A DNA stretch of 64,000 nucleotides from Fragilaria crotonensis (Eukaryota; Bacillariophyta; Fragilariophyceae; Fragilariales; Fragilariaceae), in the NCBI GenBank assembly GCA_022925895.1, contig JAKSYS010000284.1:1-64000 (forward strand), in the 5' to 3' direction. Shown piece after piece: positions 33,218 to 43,851 of the stretch. Position 1 is the stretch's first letter. Every line of letters starts with the position of its first letter. The notes beneath the pieces were generated by a model, which saw nothing but the letters and a program-made list of their open reading frames with translations, was not told where the DNA came from and ran no database searches. A program made the translations under genes and the position numbers.

Positions 33218-33760
33218 TGAGGTTGTCGGGAGCGAAGCCGTCCGTCCCGAAGGGCGTTTCTGCTTTCGCTTCTCGTCCGAGTCCTTGGAGAAAAGGCTCC
33301 CTCCCGACTCCGTCGATTCGTCCGAGGAATCTTTCGTAACAGCGCCAGCTGCTATCGCGCTTGGCACGGGTTGAGTCGGCAAGAGCTGCGTTTTGGGCAG
33401 CAGCTGCAGCCAGCCTCCAATCTGCGAAATAAGGGCTGGCCGCAAAGGGATGATCCTGAAGTTCTGTGGAACAAACGGTGAGCAGTTTTTCGTGATCAAG
33501 TCTGTCAGTGCCGCGTCGTCTGGGGCAAAATCTTGGGAGAGCATGTCCGCCACCTTGTTCTCTTTCCCGGGGAACCACTGCGTGTAGTGGTCTATCTCGT
33601 GTGTGAGGCAGAAATCAGCGAAAGCTCGGGCTATCGTCAGGTGAAGCGGACAATCGTCGTTGAAGTTCGACTTAGCAAGCCATCCCGCTGCTGAGGTGCT
33701 GTCTCCCTGACTGAGCAGAACGTCTTCGTCCGTCCACGTGGCCCCTTCGTGGATTCCACG
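33218..33760 (-). pseudogene. DIRS copy 2: RNase H C-terminus and recombinase N-terminus
   Basis: Reads the last RNase H strands (TWTDEDVLLSQGDSTSAAGW with an acidic residue, FADFCLTHEIDHY, NKVADMLSQDFAPDDAAL). It then enters the recombinase N-terminal region (ALADSTRAKRDSSW, RCYERFLGRIDGVG) in the neighbouring frame. Near 33755, CGTGGATTCC here replaces CGTGGAATTCC of copy 1. That one-base loss separates this part from the main Gag-RT frame. Near 33254 a 19-base stretch present in copy 1 is missing. Confidence 0.8.
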
Positions 33761-36700
33761 ATCATCCCCACAAAGGCAGCAAGGAACTCGAGAGTGTTTA
33801 GGGTCGCTCGCCCCAGCAGGTGCTCTGGTAGCTGATATCGCCACGCCAGGCCGCTCTTGAGGCAGTAGCCTCCGATGCCTTGCGGGCATGCGTCCACCCT
33901 CACTATGCGCGTCGGCCACCGGCAAACCAGCCTGTTGATCGAGATACCTCGCGACGCCTTCTGAAGGAAAGCCTTCCACAGAATCAGGTCGTCCAGTTGG
34001 GGTTTGGTCAGTCTCGCCTTCCCGGCCTGCTTCGAACGCTCGCAGGCCTTGTATAGCCTTCCCATAAAGTGTCTTGCGTAAGGGATGACGTAGGCGGCGT
34101 GGCTAAAACGTCCGAGTGTCGTCACGAAGGCATGTCTGTGCGTCAGCATCCTGTCAACGGCTTGCGTCCAGCTCATGTGCTTATCGTGAGGCAGTGCGAC
34201 GATGAAGCGGCGTGTGTCCACGATCCATCCGAGGATCATCTTCCTCTCGGATGGTTTGGCCTCGGCCAGGAACTTTGGGATCGCAAGGATATCGTCTCTG
34301 GGAAAAGTCTCCTCAACCTCGGGGTCGCAAGGCCTCCCGACCAGGTGAAGCGCCAGCGGGATCGCGGCAGCGCTCTTTTCTGCGTCGCGGGGATTGAAGG
34401 CCCCAAAAATGTCGTCCAGGTAGCAGTCGAAGCGAGGGAGGTCGTCGTAGGGTGGATAGTTCACTGCGAAATAGTCCGCCTTGCCGAAAGCACTCATTTT
34501 GTCGACCAACCCTTTGTCATAGTCCACTGCCCCCTCGGTGTCCAGGAGGTGCTGGTGCGGCGAGTGGTAGACGCTCGGATCCCAGTCGTCCCTGCGGACA
34601 AGGTCGTTTGCCAAGTCCGTGATCATCTCCGACACGTCGCTCCATTGCGATGGGTTTGGCGCTCCACCGAACATCATCCTCAGCGCCACTAACAGCAGGT
34701 CGTCGATACTCGTGCAGGACTTCATGGCTGTGGCTGCTTTGAGATGGATTCGTCTGTAGGCGGATTTGCAGTCGACCTTCGTCATCCAGATAGGCTCGTC
34801 TGGCCATAGTTGGCGCAGGAACAAGATGTGGTACATGAGTCTGCTGAATGCTTTTCCGAAACGTGCTTCTGTCAGTTGGGATGTGTCCACGCGTTCGTTT
34901 ACGCTTTGTCCTGCCACTCCGCTCGGGCTGAAAGACTGGTCGTGTGTCAGTCGGAGTTTCTCTATTGAATTTCCTTTCTCGTCGATCGACGTCTGCGCGA
35001 CCATCCCCAGAGGCGCGACCTCGCATCCCTTGATCTCTAAGGCGGCTTCTCGCGGCAGTGGTAGCTGCCAACCCCTTGAGGCTTCGTCCTTCAGCATGGA
35101 TATCAACTTTGCCTCGTGGCCTCGGGCCGATTTGTGATTGCCGCGAGCTAAGTTGGCGCGCACGTCCGCGAGGCGGTCAGAATCCGAGATCTCGCGAAGC
35201 GGGAACTCGGCCCCTTCGGAGATGCGCTCCTGAAAACGCGGCCAGAGAGGGTGGGCGGACAGGAGCGGGGCGAGAAGTTCGGTGGGGCGAAACTCGGATC
35301 CCGGCGTCAGGGCGCTGAACGGCTGGGCCCGAAGGGCGGCGTCGAGGTCGAGGGCGTACCGTTTGAGCACCGCGAGGTTGTGGCGGGCGGCGTCGTGCGT
35401 CCAGTCGAAGCGAAACTCCGTCGCGTGGGTGCGCGGCTGGCCGGAGTGCAAAATGGTGGCAAGGGCATCGGCCAGGCGTGGTTCGGGAAGTCGTGGGAAC
35501 GGCGAGTCGACGTTCGGGAGCGGGATCGTCGGCAATGGCACCAACGATGGGAACTTACCGGGAAGCGGGCGTGGCGTGACTGCGAGGGCTGATGTCGGCG
35601 CGTCGTGGGCGTCTCCGGGCGACACTGCGCGCGCCATGGAGTGGTCGGTCGGTGGCGAGTCGAGGGCGGGAGTGTAGCGCTCCAGGCCCGACTTCGTTTC
35701 GTGACGGGTCGTCGCAGGCTGGCGAGAGATGCGGGGCGTCGGCGACGTGGCGGGGGCGAGAAGGTTCGTGCGCGTGGGTTCCCGCGGGACTGTCTCGGGC
35801 GGCGTATTCCGATAAGGTCCGAGGCGTCCTACGTGGCGTCTGTTGTGGAACTCGGCCGTCGACCGTTCCTGGTCGGACGCCCATTGCGACGGCTGTGCGA
35901 CGAAGGCGGGCTGGAAGTAAGCAGATGCAGAGGGTCCTAATTTTGTTTTCTTGCTGGGCGGCGTCGCGTCGGACGAGGGGCGGCGCATGCGCGCCCGGCA
36001 CTGCTCTATCCACGCTCGTACGGCGGTCGTCTGTTCGGTCGTGAGGGCGACGTGCGAGGCGCTCAAGAAGCAGCTCTTGACGCACTTCCCGTTTAGGTGC
36101 CATCTGCAGCACATGTTCGGGATCGGTCCACTTCGGACGTGATCGAGGAACACCTGCCAAGTGTCGTTCGCGTCTCTCGGGAAAAGGTCTTGCTGTGGGT
36201 TTGTGACTGCGTCCGCGGGTTGCCCGCGACGTCCGGCTCGAGCGCTCCCGGCGGCGGCTACAGGCTGCGAGTCGCCCTTTTGGTCGACTCCACGTCCCAG
36301 CCGCTCCTTGAGGAAGTCGCAGGCCGGGAAGACAAAGGTGCCATCCTCCAACTGCTGCCGGGTTGACCTGAATTCCAGGAGTGCTGGGTTGATCTCGTCC
36401 TCGTGTTCGACTCCGGCGCAGAGAACTAGGTATTGCTGCATGCGTTTTTCGATGAACCAACCTAACCTGCACGCGGCTGAGGGGTCGGCGTGCGCTAGCT
36501 GGCGGAGCGTCGCCAGTGTGGATCCGACCGCCCTGGTCAGGAAACGGCTCCACTCGTCCAACATGTGTGTGAGCGGGGAATTGGCTCCGAAAAGGAGCTC
36601 CAGCACTCCGCTCATGTTCTCGATAAGCCGCGCGAGTTCGTGAAAATCTTTCGGCACCGTGAAGTTGAGTTTCGTCATGCTCTTGATGTCCTTTTCTGAG

Positions 36701-38142
36701 AAGCCCGTGGTCGTGTCGGTCGTCTTGAGTTGCATTTGCACGAGGGTGCTGGCGTGATCAGAGGCTTCTCGCCCGGCCGCTGCTGCTCGGGCGAACGTCT
36801 GGGGACCGCAACAGAAGAGGCTGAAGGCCCCTGGCCGGTCAGGTGTGTCGGCCGTGAAAGACGCGGTGCGGATTGCGGCGCAGAAGCCCATGGGAATGAA
36901 CGCGTCTCGACCTTTGGTGTTCCTCAAGAAATGGTGTATGTGGTTTTGTACGTAGGCCACGTTACTGAGCGTCAGGATGTCCGAGAAGGACTGGACCGGG
37001 CGGCTGCGAATCATCCTGTCGGCGTCCCTTTCGGACACGAAGAGGACCATTCGTTTCGTCGACGGCGGGAAAGAGTCAAAGCCCGTCTTCGACGTTTGGG
37101 GGGACGAGGTCGCTGCGTTGGCTGCCTGTCGCTCCAGTAACGTTGACAGGTTTCGAATGGCGTCCTCCGTGCGTCCTGGCGTGCTGGCATGGTCGTCCGT
37201 CCGGATGAGGCTCCTAGCTCTGACCGCCAGATACTTGAGGTGTAGCGATTTCGCCCATTCGTCCGATCGTTTGGAGTATGCGTTTGATGCCGCCACCCCT
37301 CGCTTCGTCGGTCCCGGGGTCCTCCTCGAGTTTACCGCTACGCTGAGAACCCACCGCGGGATGTAAGAGGCTGCCTCCGCGCGGATGGTTGCTCTGGACG
37401 GGTCTGGGTCCTCGCTCGCTCTCTGTTTAATGGCGTTGACGATCAGTAGGGCGAGCTCCTCTGGCGCGGTGACGTAAGTGTCAATGATGGCGGCTGCGAT
37501 GAAGGCCGGCACCGGGACGGTGGGCTTCATCGTGAACCCGACGACCGTGACGTCGTCTGTGTCGTCCTCGCTTGCTTCGACTGGCTTGCTTGGCTTCGCC
37601 CGGTGCTTCGTTCCGCTTCCTTTCTTCGGTCGTCCTCTGGTTGCAGTCGGCAGGGTGCTGGCTGGCTCGGCGTCGCGCGTGGCTCCGGTGCTGACGCCTG
37701 ACACCTGGGCACGTGTCGTCAGAGATTCATTGATCGCCGCCAGTACGTCCGACGTAGAATTCCACGAGAGCATCCTCGACCAATCAAAAGGCGTTCCGAT
37801 GTGTCGCTCTACGACCTGTTTCGTGTCGACCGCCATGGCGGCGGCGAAGCCGCCAGCCCCCATCAGTGCCCAAAGGGCGTTCGTCCCGTCGTTGAGTCCA
37901 TCGTCAGCGTCGTGGTGGAAGTGGTGAAAGAGTCGGATTACTCCGTGCGTGTTTACCATAAGGTGGGCGACTTCCGGAGAGCACAAATGTACGAATCCTG
38001 TAGAATTAGTACTGACCGAGTTCGTCTTCGAATTCAAGGCGCTGAGCTTTTTGACGACCTCCCACTGGTCGAGCTTCCTGAAAACGTCCAGCCACGTCAA
38101 GGTCATCATCATCGGGGAGCGAGCGTCGTCTGACCTCTCCAT
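33637..38142 (-). CDS. DIRS copy 2 Gag - reverse transcriptase - RNase H polyprotein
   Basis: A 1,501-codon open frame. The first ~630 residues are a Gag-like helical region (WLDVFRKLDQWEVV, VNAIKQRASEDPDP, DILTLSNVAYVQNHI). A Cys/His zinc-binding motif follows (MCCRWHLNGKCVKSCF, His soon after; DNA ~36060-36120). A Pro/Ser/Thr-rich linker comes next (DNA ~35460-35930). The RT has KVDCKSAYRRIHL, FGGAPNPSQWS and CYLDDIFGAF (YLDD at 34411-34422). RNase H starts with VRVDACPQGIGGYC and NTLEFLAAFVGM. A one-base loss near 33755 then shifts the end of the frame, so RNase H is incomplete. The polyprotein would copy the element RNA to circular DNA for the recombinase to integrate. Confidence 0.88.
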   Translation of the reverse strand: MERSDDARSPMMMTLTWLDVFRKLDQWEVVKKLSALNSKTNSVSTNSTGFVHLCSPEVAHLMVNTHGVIRLFHHFHHDADDGLNDGTNALWALMGAGGFAAAMAVDTKQVVERHIGTPFDWSRMLSWNSTSDVLAAINESLTTRAQVSGVSTGATRDAEPASTLPTATRGRPKKGSGTKHRAKPSKPVEASEDDTDDVTVVGFTMKPTVPVPAFIAAAIIDTYVTAPEELALLIVNAIKQRASEDPDPSRATIRAEAASYIPRWVLSVAVNSRRTPGPTKRGVAASNAYSKRSDEWAKSLHLKYLAVRARSLIRTDDHASTPGRTEDAIRNLSTLLERQAANAATSSPQTSKTGFDSFPPSTKRMVLFVSERDADRMIRSRPVQSFSDILTLSNVAYVQNHIHHFLRNTKGRDAFIPMGFCAAIRTASFTADTPDRPGAFSLFCCGPQTFARAAAAGREASDHASTLVQMQLKTTDTTTGFSEKDIKSMTKLNFTVPKDFHELARLIENMSGVLELLFGANSPLTHMLDEWSRFLTRAVGSTLATLRQLAHADPSAACRLGWFIEKRMQQYLVLCAGVEHEDEINPALLEFRSTRQQLEDGTFVFPACDFLKERLGRGVDQKGDSQPVAAAGSARAGRRGQPADAVTNPQQDLFPRDANDTWQVFLDHVRSGPIPNMCCRWHLNGKCVKSCFLSASHVALTTEQTTAVRAWIEQCRARMRRPSSDATPPSKKTKLGPSASAYFQPAFVAQPSQWASDQERSTAEFHNRRHVGRLGPYRNTPPETVPREPTRTNLLAPATSPTPRISRQPATTRHETKSGLERYTPALDSPPTDHSMARAVSPGDAHDAPTSALAVTPRPLPGKFPSLVPLPTIPLPNVDSPFPRLPEPRLADALATILHSGQPRTHATEFRFDWTHDAARHNLAVLKRYALDLDAALRAQPFSALTPGSEFRPTELLAPLLSAHPLWPRFQERISEGAEFPLREISDSDRLADVRANLARGNHKSARGHEAKLISMLKDEASRGWQLPLPREAALEIKGCEVAPLGMVAQTSIDEKGNSIEKLRLTHDQSFSPSGVAGQSVNERVDTSQLTEARFGKAFSRLMYHILFLRQLWPDEPIWMTKVDCKSAYRRIHLKAATAMKSCTSIDDLLLVALRMMFGGAPNPSQWSDVSEMITDLANDLVRRDDWDPSVYHSPHQHLLDTEGAVDYDKGLVDKMSAFGKADYFAVNYPPYDDLPRFDCYLDDIFGAFNPRDAEKSAAAIPLALHLVGRPCDPEVEETFPRDDILAIPKFLAEAKPSERKMILGWIVDTRRFIVALPHDKHMSWTQAVDRMLTHRHAFVTTLGRFSHAAYVIPYARHFMGRLYKACERSKQAGKARLTKPQLDDLILWKAFLQKASRGISINRLVCRWPTRIVRVDACPQGIGGYCLKSGLAWRYQLPEHLLGRATLNTLEFLAAFVGMIVESTKGPRGRTKTFCSVRETAPQQRDGLLSRTSTTIVRFT

Positions 38143-38179
38143 TGCGTCGGTGGTTCAAGTCGGGTCGGGAGAGAGGCCA

Positions 38180-38336
38180 GATTAACTAGAGTAGTGTCTT
38201 TGTCGATTCGAGTTCGTTCGGATTGTGAGCAATTCGTATCTTGTGTTGTGTTGTGTCGTGGTGTTCGTCTGTCTGTGTCTCGTGTTTGTCTGTCTGATGG
38301 CGACTGCCCGTCCTTTCCCGATCTTCGGACATGCCA
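38180..38336 (-). repeat. DIRS copy 2, terminal repeat A1
   Basis: 157 bp, GATTAACTAGAG to GACATGCCA, matching A1 of copy 1 with scattered single-base differences (for example TGTTTGTC for TGTTCGTC). Confidence 0.92.
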
Positions 38337-38700
38337 GTTCGGCTTCGGCAGCGCTGGAGAGAACCTCGCGCATGATGTGGCAGAGGACGTGAATGGCACC
38401 GTTTGGTTTGAGCGGTGCGGTGGGAGTGGTCGGTACGTTAGTGAGGTAGAAATACCCGGCGGCGCGTGAATGTGCTTTGACGACAGATAAGTAGGAAGCA
38501 TCACTTTCGACGGCAAGGAGCATGTCGCTGGCGGTGAAACGGACGGTGGCGTTGGGATTGGTTGCGCAATAATTCAAAAGCTGCGAGAGCTTTTCCATCG
38601 TGGTTTTAGTGCCCTCAGATTGCTCGGTGGCGAGTTCGCCGATGGCGGTAAGGAGCGTGGAGTCAATGGCGCGAGCGTAGAAGAGGAGCGTGCCGAGCAC
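38337..38700 (-). pseudogene. Retroelement RT-connection/RNase H fragment
   Basis: An open minus-strand frame. LGTLLFYARAIDSTLLTAIG is the RT-RNase H connection of LTR retrotransposon pol. FTASDMLLAVESDASYLSV carries the first RNase H Asp. RAAGYFYL and REVLSSAAEAEL carry the Glu helix. It is cut exactly after AEAEL by the DIRS A1 end and on the other side by the start of Copia-C. The downstream half is not seen beyond the other DIRS end. Confidence 0.78.
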
Positions 38701-40426
38701 TGGGAAGTTGTTTATCCGTGAGTTTCAAGAGTCTGGAAATGCTCGCGGTGTGTATCAGCGTTTGGTTGCAACCTACAACACTGGTGAAGCTGGTCGTTTG
38801 AAGGCTGAGAAGATTGAGACTGAGTTGCAAGATATGAGACTTGATGTGAGGCAGTGGAAGAAAGGCTGCCAAGCTTTTTTGACCGCATGGGAGCACAAGA
38901 TTTGTGACCTTGCTGAGTTGGATCCTGAGGCTGTGACTGAGTCCAAGAAGTGGCGTTGGCTCCGTCAAGCTGTGTTGCCTCACAAGACCATGGAGGCTGC
39001 AATCACCAACTTTGATTCCTTGGATAAGTTTGCGCGCAAGATGACTCCTGATGGTGATGGATTGGGTTTTCAGGAGATGTTCAATCAGTTGATGGATGCT
39101 GCAACTCGCCATGACAAGATTACGAAGGATAATGTTACCAACCAACAACGTAGTGTCCAGGAAGGCAAGTTCCAAACTGTCACCAACAAGAAAGGCACCA
39201 AGGGCTCCAGTGATGGGAAGAAGGCCGATCCTGCTGTTGTTTGGAAGTACTATTCGCCTCAAGATTGGGAGAAGTTGTCTGTTGAGAAGAGGAAGCAGAT
39301 TCTCGAGCAACGCAAGGTGACTCCGCGACCACCACGTTCCCAACGTGCTAATTCTGCTTCAACCACCACCACGCAATCGTCGTCAACTGAGGCCCCAGCA
39401 AGTGCTGCTCCAATTCCTGCCACTGTGATTGCCAACCAAGCCCAAGTTGATGCTCAATCGGTTGTATCCTCCAGTTCTGCGCCAACTGTTTCCAGTTCTG
39501 CTGTCCCTGGATCTACTATCCATTCAATGCTTTCCAATGCTGCACACTCGCGCCGTGACAATGACAGTGTCATGGTTCAGGAAGGGAAGGTTTACCTCCG
39601 CGTCAAGATGGGAAATGTTAAGTATCGTTTCCGTGCCCACTCTGCCGCTCGAACTGCTTGTGCTGGTTCTCTCATTGATGGGGGAGCCAATGGTGGCTTG
39701 TGTGGATCTGATGTTTTGATTCTGTCGGAAACTGGCCAACGCTGCGATGTCACCGTTATCACCAACAATGCTGTCACCGATTTGCCGATTGTTCAAGCTG
39801 CTGGTCTGATTCAAAGCTCCATTGGTCCGATTATTGGTATCTTTAACCAATATGCATCCATTGGTGATGGAAAGTCTGTGCATTCCTGTGCCCAACTGCA
39901 AAGTTTTGGCACTTTGATTGATGATGTCCCTATTGCTTGTGGTGGAACTCAGCGACTTGTGACCCCTGAAGGTTACATTGTTCCCTTGTCCAATCGTGAT
40001 GGATTGGCTTACATGGATATGAGTCCCCCTTCTGCTGATGATCTTGATCGCTATCCTCACGTGATTTTCACCTCGGACGATGCTTGGGATCCTTCGCTCC
40101 TTGACCATGAACACGCTTTGGCTCCGGATGTCTATCATGTTGACTACACCCATGGTTTTCAGGATCACCGAGTCAATGATTTTGGGGAGGTTATCTTTGA
40201 TCATCAAGCCCGTGTTGAGTATTGTTCTGTGCATGCCCATGAAGCTTCTGTGCATCGCCATGACCCTCACTATGAAGCCATGAGACCCTATCTTGGATGG
40301 GTCAACCTTGAGCGTGTGAAGAAGACTTTTGAGAATACGACGCAGTGGTTTCGTGCTTCTGTTTGCTTGCCGTTTCGCCATCACTTCAAGAGTCAATTTC
40401 CTGCTGCAAATGTTCCTCGCCTGCAT
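38701..40426 (+). pseudogene. Copia-C Gag, protease and integrase N-terminus
   Basis: Gag helices (FQESGNARGVYQRLVATYN, KKGCQAFLTAWEHKI, FQEMFNQLMDAATRHD) lack the N-terminus. A Ser/Thr/Ala-rich linker follows. The aspartic protease has the family form SLIDGGANGGLCGSDV (DNA ~39670-39720), then DLPIVQAAGL and GIFNQYA. The GAG-pre-integrase and HHCC-like region (CSVHAHEASVHRHDPHYE, LERVKKTFENTTQW, HHFKSQFPAANVPRLH) ends at the frameshift near 40425. The frame beyond it, to the stop at 40462, is spurious. Confidence 0.85.
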
Positions 40427-42640
40427 GACAGATACTTTCTTCTCGGATGTTCCTGCTCATGATGACGGCGTTCTCGGTCATGGAGGCGCTACGATGGTCC
40501 AAGTCTACTGCGGCAAGGACAGCCAGCTTACTCGTGGCTATCCGATGACTTCGGAACATGACATGTATCACACACTTGAGGATTTCATTCGCCAAGAAGG
40601 TGCCCCTGATGCTCTGCTCAGTGACAATGCCAAGGCTCAGATTGGGAAGAATGTCCAACAGATTTTGCGGATGTACCGCATCGCTGACTTCCAGTGTGAG
40701 CCTCACTACCAACATCAGAACTATGCTGAGCGCCGGATTCAAGAGATCAAGAAGACTGTCAATGCTTTGTTGGATTGCACCGGTACTCCTGCTGCTTACT
40801 GGCTTCTTGCCATGCTCTATGTGATCAATTTGATGAACCATCTTGCTGTTGCTTCCTTGGATTGGAAGACTCCCTTGGAAGTTGCTCATGGACAAAAGCC
40901 TGATATCTCGCCGTTCTTGCAATTTCGTTGGTGGGAACCTGTGTATTATGAGGCTCCGGCGACGAGTGGTTTTCCGTCTGAAAGTGTTGAGAAGACTGGT
41001 CGCTGGGTTGGTATTGCTGAACACCAAGGTGATGTGCTGACCTACTTGGTGCTCACCGACGACACTCTTCGAGTTATTGCCCGCTCCAATGTTCGCTCTG
41101 CCCTTTCGCCGACGCATCCCAACTTTCGTGCCTATGCTCCCTCGCCTTCCGATGGAGGGGAGGATTTGATTCCGTTGAATATCGATCCAGGTGATTCTCC
41201 GCGTCATGTCAAGGATATCATCTACAATTCGAGCGACCTTGCTGGTGTTAACGTTGACCCATTGGAACTCAAGCTCCCATACTTCACGCCTGACGAACTT
41301 TTGAATCGCACATTTCTTCACAAAGTTGACGGTCAACGCATGCGCGCCCGAGTCATTCGGAAGATTATGGATAACGATGCGCACAATCATCAAAATATCA
41401 AGTTTTTGCTCGAGATTGGCGCTGGTGAACATGACAAAATTATTGCTTACAATGAACTTTCGGATTTGGTTGAGCGACAGGTCAATGAGGAGCGAAGCAC
41501 TGATGATGTGTCCCCTTGGGTCTATGATGACATTATTGCACACCAAGGTCCTTTGAAGCCGACTGATCCATTTTACAAAGGCTCTTCCTACAATGTTCTT
41601 GTTCGCTGGATGAATGGTGAAGAAACCTATGAACCCTTGTATGAAATGATCAAAGACGATCCGATTTCGGTTGCCAAGTATGCCAAGGAACAAGGATTGC
41701 TTGATACTCCAGGTTGGAAGAAGCTTCAGAAGTTTGCGCGTCGGATCAAGAATTTTCTGCGCATGGTCAAGCAAGCAAAGCTCCAGCGTGGGTCTCGTGG
41801 AATTTGTTTTAAGTTTGGAGCTCAGGTCCCTCGCAATTGGAAGGAAGCCATGGAACTGGATGAGAAACACAAGTCAACTTTGTGGCGCAACGCAATCAAG
41901 AAGGAGATGGACCAGATTGCAGAGTATGGAACTTTCCGCGATCTTGGAAGGGGAGCAACCGCTCCAGCTGGCTATAAGAAAATCACTGTCCGCCTTGTCT
42001 TTGATGTCAAGCATGATCTCCGTCACAAGGCGCGTCTTGTTGCAGGTGGCCATCTTACTGATCCGCCAAAGGACTCTGTCTATTCAGGTGTTGTTTCTTT
42101 GCGAAGCCTTCGTCTTGTTGCACTGTTTGCTGAATTGAATGGCTTGCAGCTTTGGGCTGCCGATGTTGGAAATGCCTACCTTGAAGCTTTGACAAAGGAA
42201 AAGGTTTATGTTATTCTTGCTGGTCCAGAGTTTGGGGAGCTGGAGGGTCATATCCTCCTGATCCATAAGGCTTTGTATGGTCTTCGTACTTCTGGTGCAA
42301 GGTGGCATGAACATTTTTCCGACACACTTCGTGATCTTGGATTCACGCCCTGCAAGGCTGATCCTGATGTTTGGATGAAGAATTGTGGATCGCACTATGA
42401 GTATATTTGCGTTTATGTTGACAATCTTGCAATTGCCATGAGAAACCCTCAAGAATTCATCAATGTTTTGGTCAATGATTGTGGTTACAAGCTTAAGGGT
42501 GTTGGTCCAATGGAGTACCATCTCGGAGCGGATATCTACCGTGATAGCGATGGCACTCTCTGCTTTGGAGCCAAGTCCTACATTTCTCGTTTGCTTCGTA
42601 CCTACGAATCAATCTTTGGGGAGCAATGCCACCAAAGGAA
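40427..42640 (+). pseudogene. Copia-C integrase and reverse transcriptase
   Basis: The integrase core has DTFFSDVPAHDDG (first Asp), DALLSDNAKAQIG (second Asp) and QNYAERRIQEIKK (Glu). The integrase C-terminal domain and linker run to ~41800. The RT has NWKEAMELDEKHKSTLWRNA, VRLVFDVKHDLRHKARLVAGG, LQLWAADVGNAYLEA (first palm Asp) and LYGLRTSGARWHE. The palm loop is CVYVDNLAIAM: YVDN where the family has YVDD, from an AAT codon at 42423-42425. That change alone should abolish polymerisation. The frame is lost near 42630. Confidence 0.87.
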
Positions 42641-43591
42641 TACTCTTCCCCCCTTGATCGCAATGACCACCCAGAGTTGGATACCTCCGATGAGTTGCCT
42701 GAGTCCGATATTAAGCGTTTTCAGTCGTTGATCGGCGCGCTCCAGTGGGCTATCAGCCTTTGTCGTTTCGATATTCAATGTGCTGTGATGACCCTTGGAC
42801 GTTTTCGTGCCGCGCCGCGCATTGGACATATGCTGCGTGTCCAACGCATTTGTGGCTATCTTCGCAAGAAGCCTGATGCTGCCGTTCGTTTCCGTATTGG
42901 TATTCCTGATACGACGATCCATGTTGAACCTAATCGTCAGAATTGGGAGTACGTCTACGGTGATTTGTCTGAAGAACTTCCGTTTGATATGCCTGTCCCA
43001 CTTGGGAAACCAGTTTGGATTTCTACGTTTGAAGACGCGAATTTGTTGCATGACCACGTCACTGGACGTTCTGTGATGGGTATTTTGCACTTTGTGAATC
43101 AGACTCCGGTGGAATGGTTTTCTAAGCGACAGAATACTGTGGAAACTGCTACGTATGGTTCTGAATTTGTTGTTGCTCGGACTGCAACTGAACAGATTAT
43201 TGATCTTCGTTACACGATTCGCATGCTTGGTGTGCCTTTGGACGGTCCTGCTTGGATGTTTGGTGACAATGAGAGTGTTGTTAAGTCTGCTACGATCCCG
43301 CATTCTTCTCTCATGAAGCGTCACAATGCTTTGGCATACCACCGTGTCCGCGAAGCGATTGCTGCAAAGATCTTGCATTTCTGCCATATCCCTGGTAATC
43401 AGAATCCTGCTGATGTTCGTACCAAGTTCTTGCCTTGGGCCACGTCTTGGCCATTGATTGAACCCATTCTGTTTTGGAAAGGGGAGACCGACAAGTCTGC
43501 ATCTGATGATGATCCTCAGACATTCTCCTTGAGTATCGCGTCCATCACAGAGGGGAGTGACAAAACCCTACTTGACTACTGGTATGGTTGA
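42641..43591 (+). pseudogene. Copia-C RT connection and RNase H
   Basis: Continues in a new frame: FQSLIGALQWAISLCRFDIQ (connection), TLGRFRAAPRIGHM, WISTFEDANLLHDHVTGRSV (RNase H strand), TPVEWFSKRQNTVETATYGSE with the Glu, MFGDNESVVKSA (Asp) and HFCHIPGNQNPADVRTK. It ends with LLDYWYG and a stop at 43591. All RNase H blocks are intact. The first ~60 bases overlap the RT thumb in the other frame. Confidence 0.85.
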
Positions 43592-43850
43592 GCTGGTATC
43601 GCGTACTGTATGCTTGAATACTGTACTACTGTCTGTTTCCTGACACGATACTACATTCTACACACATGGTATGTTTTCTACACAGTTTCTACATGCTTCG
43701 AATTATGGAAATCCTACGATTAAATCATAATATTTGTTGTTGCCAAATTGATAAGTACCATCGGTAGATTGTTCGGATTGATCACCCGTTTCAATCTATC
43801 ATACCACTGTTTGCCCCTGTTTTTGTACCGTTGTTTGCTCGCTGTTAACA
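43558..43850 (+). repeat. Candidate 3' LTR of Copia-C
   Basis: A purine tract AGAGGGGAG precedes TGACAAAACC, and the segment ends CTGTTAACA just before a different Copia coding fragment starts. TG...CA ends and the purine tract fit an LTR of ~293 bp. No second copy is available to confirm it. Confidence 0.4.
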
Positions 43851-43851
43851 T

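Larger units (their letters stand above)
21434..38336 (-). mobile_element. DIRS-order (PAT/Ngaro-type) retrotransposon, copy 2, split by a DNA transposon
   Basis: Same plan as copy 1: B2-linker-A2-B1-recombinase at 21434-23200, then RNase H/RT/Gag and A1 at 33218-38336. Between them lies a 10-kb DNA transposon. The Gag-RT frame is open for 1,501 codons. Flanks: LINE 3' sequence on the left, a minus-strand retroelement RNase H fragment on the right. Excluding the insertion the element is about 6.9 kb. Confidence 0.9.
38701..43850 (+). mobile_element. Copia-C, 5'-truncated LTR retrotransposon of diatom (CoDi) type
   Basis: Gag, protease, integrase, RT and RNase H in Copia order. The 5' LTR and Gag N-terminus are missing, since the reading starts abruptly at 38701 next to an unrelated fragment. 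The 3' LTR is proposed at 43558-43850. One frameshift near 40425, another near 42630 and a mutated RT active site make it inactive, but the sequence is otherwise well preserved. Confidence 0.85.

Noticed and set aside
39524-41870. Long minus-strand frames opposite Copia-C gag-pol
   Set aside because: Shadows of the plus-strand polyprotein, with no family motifs.
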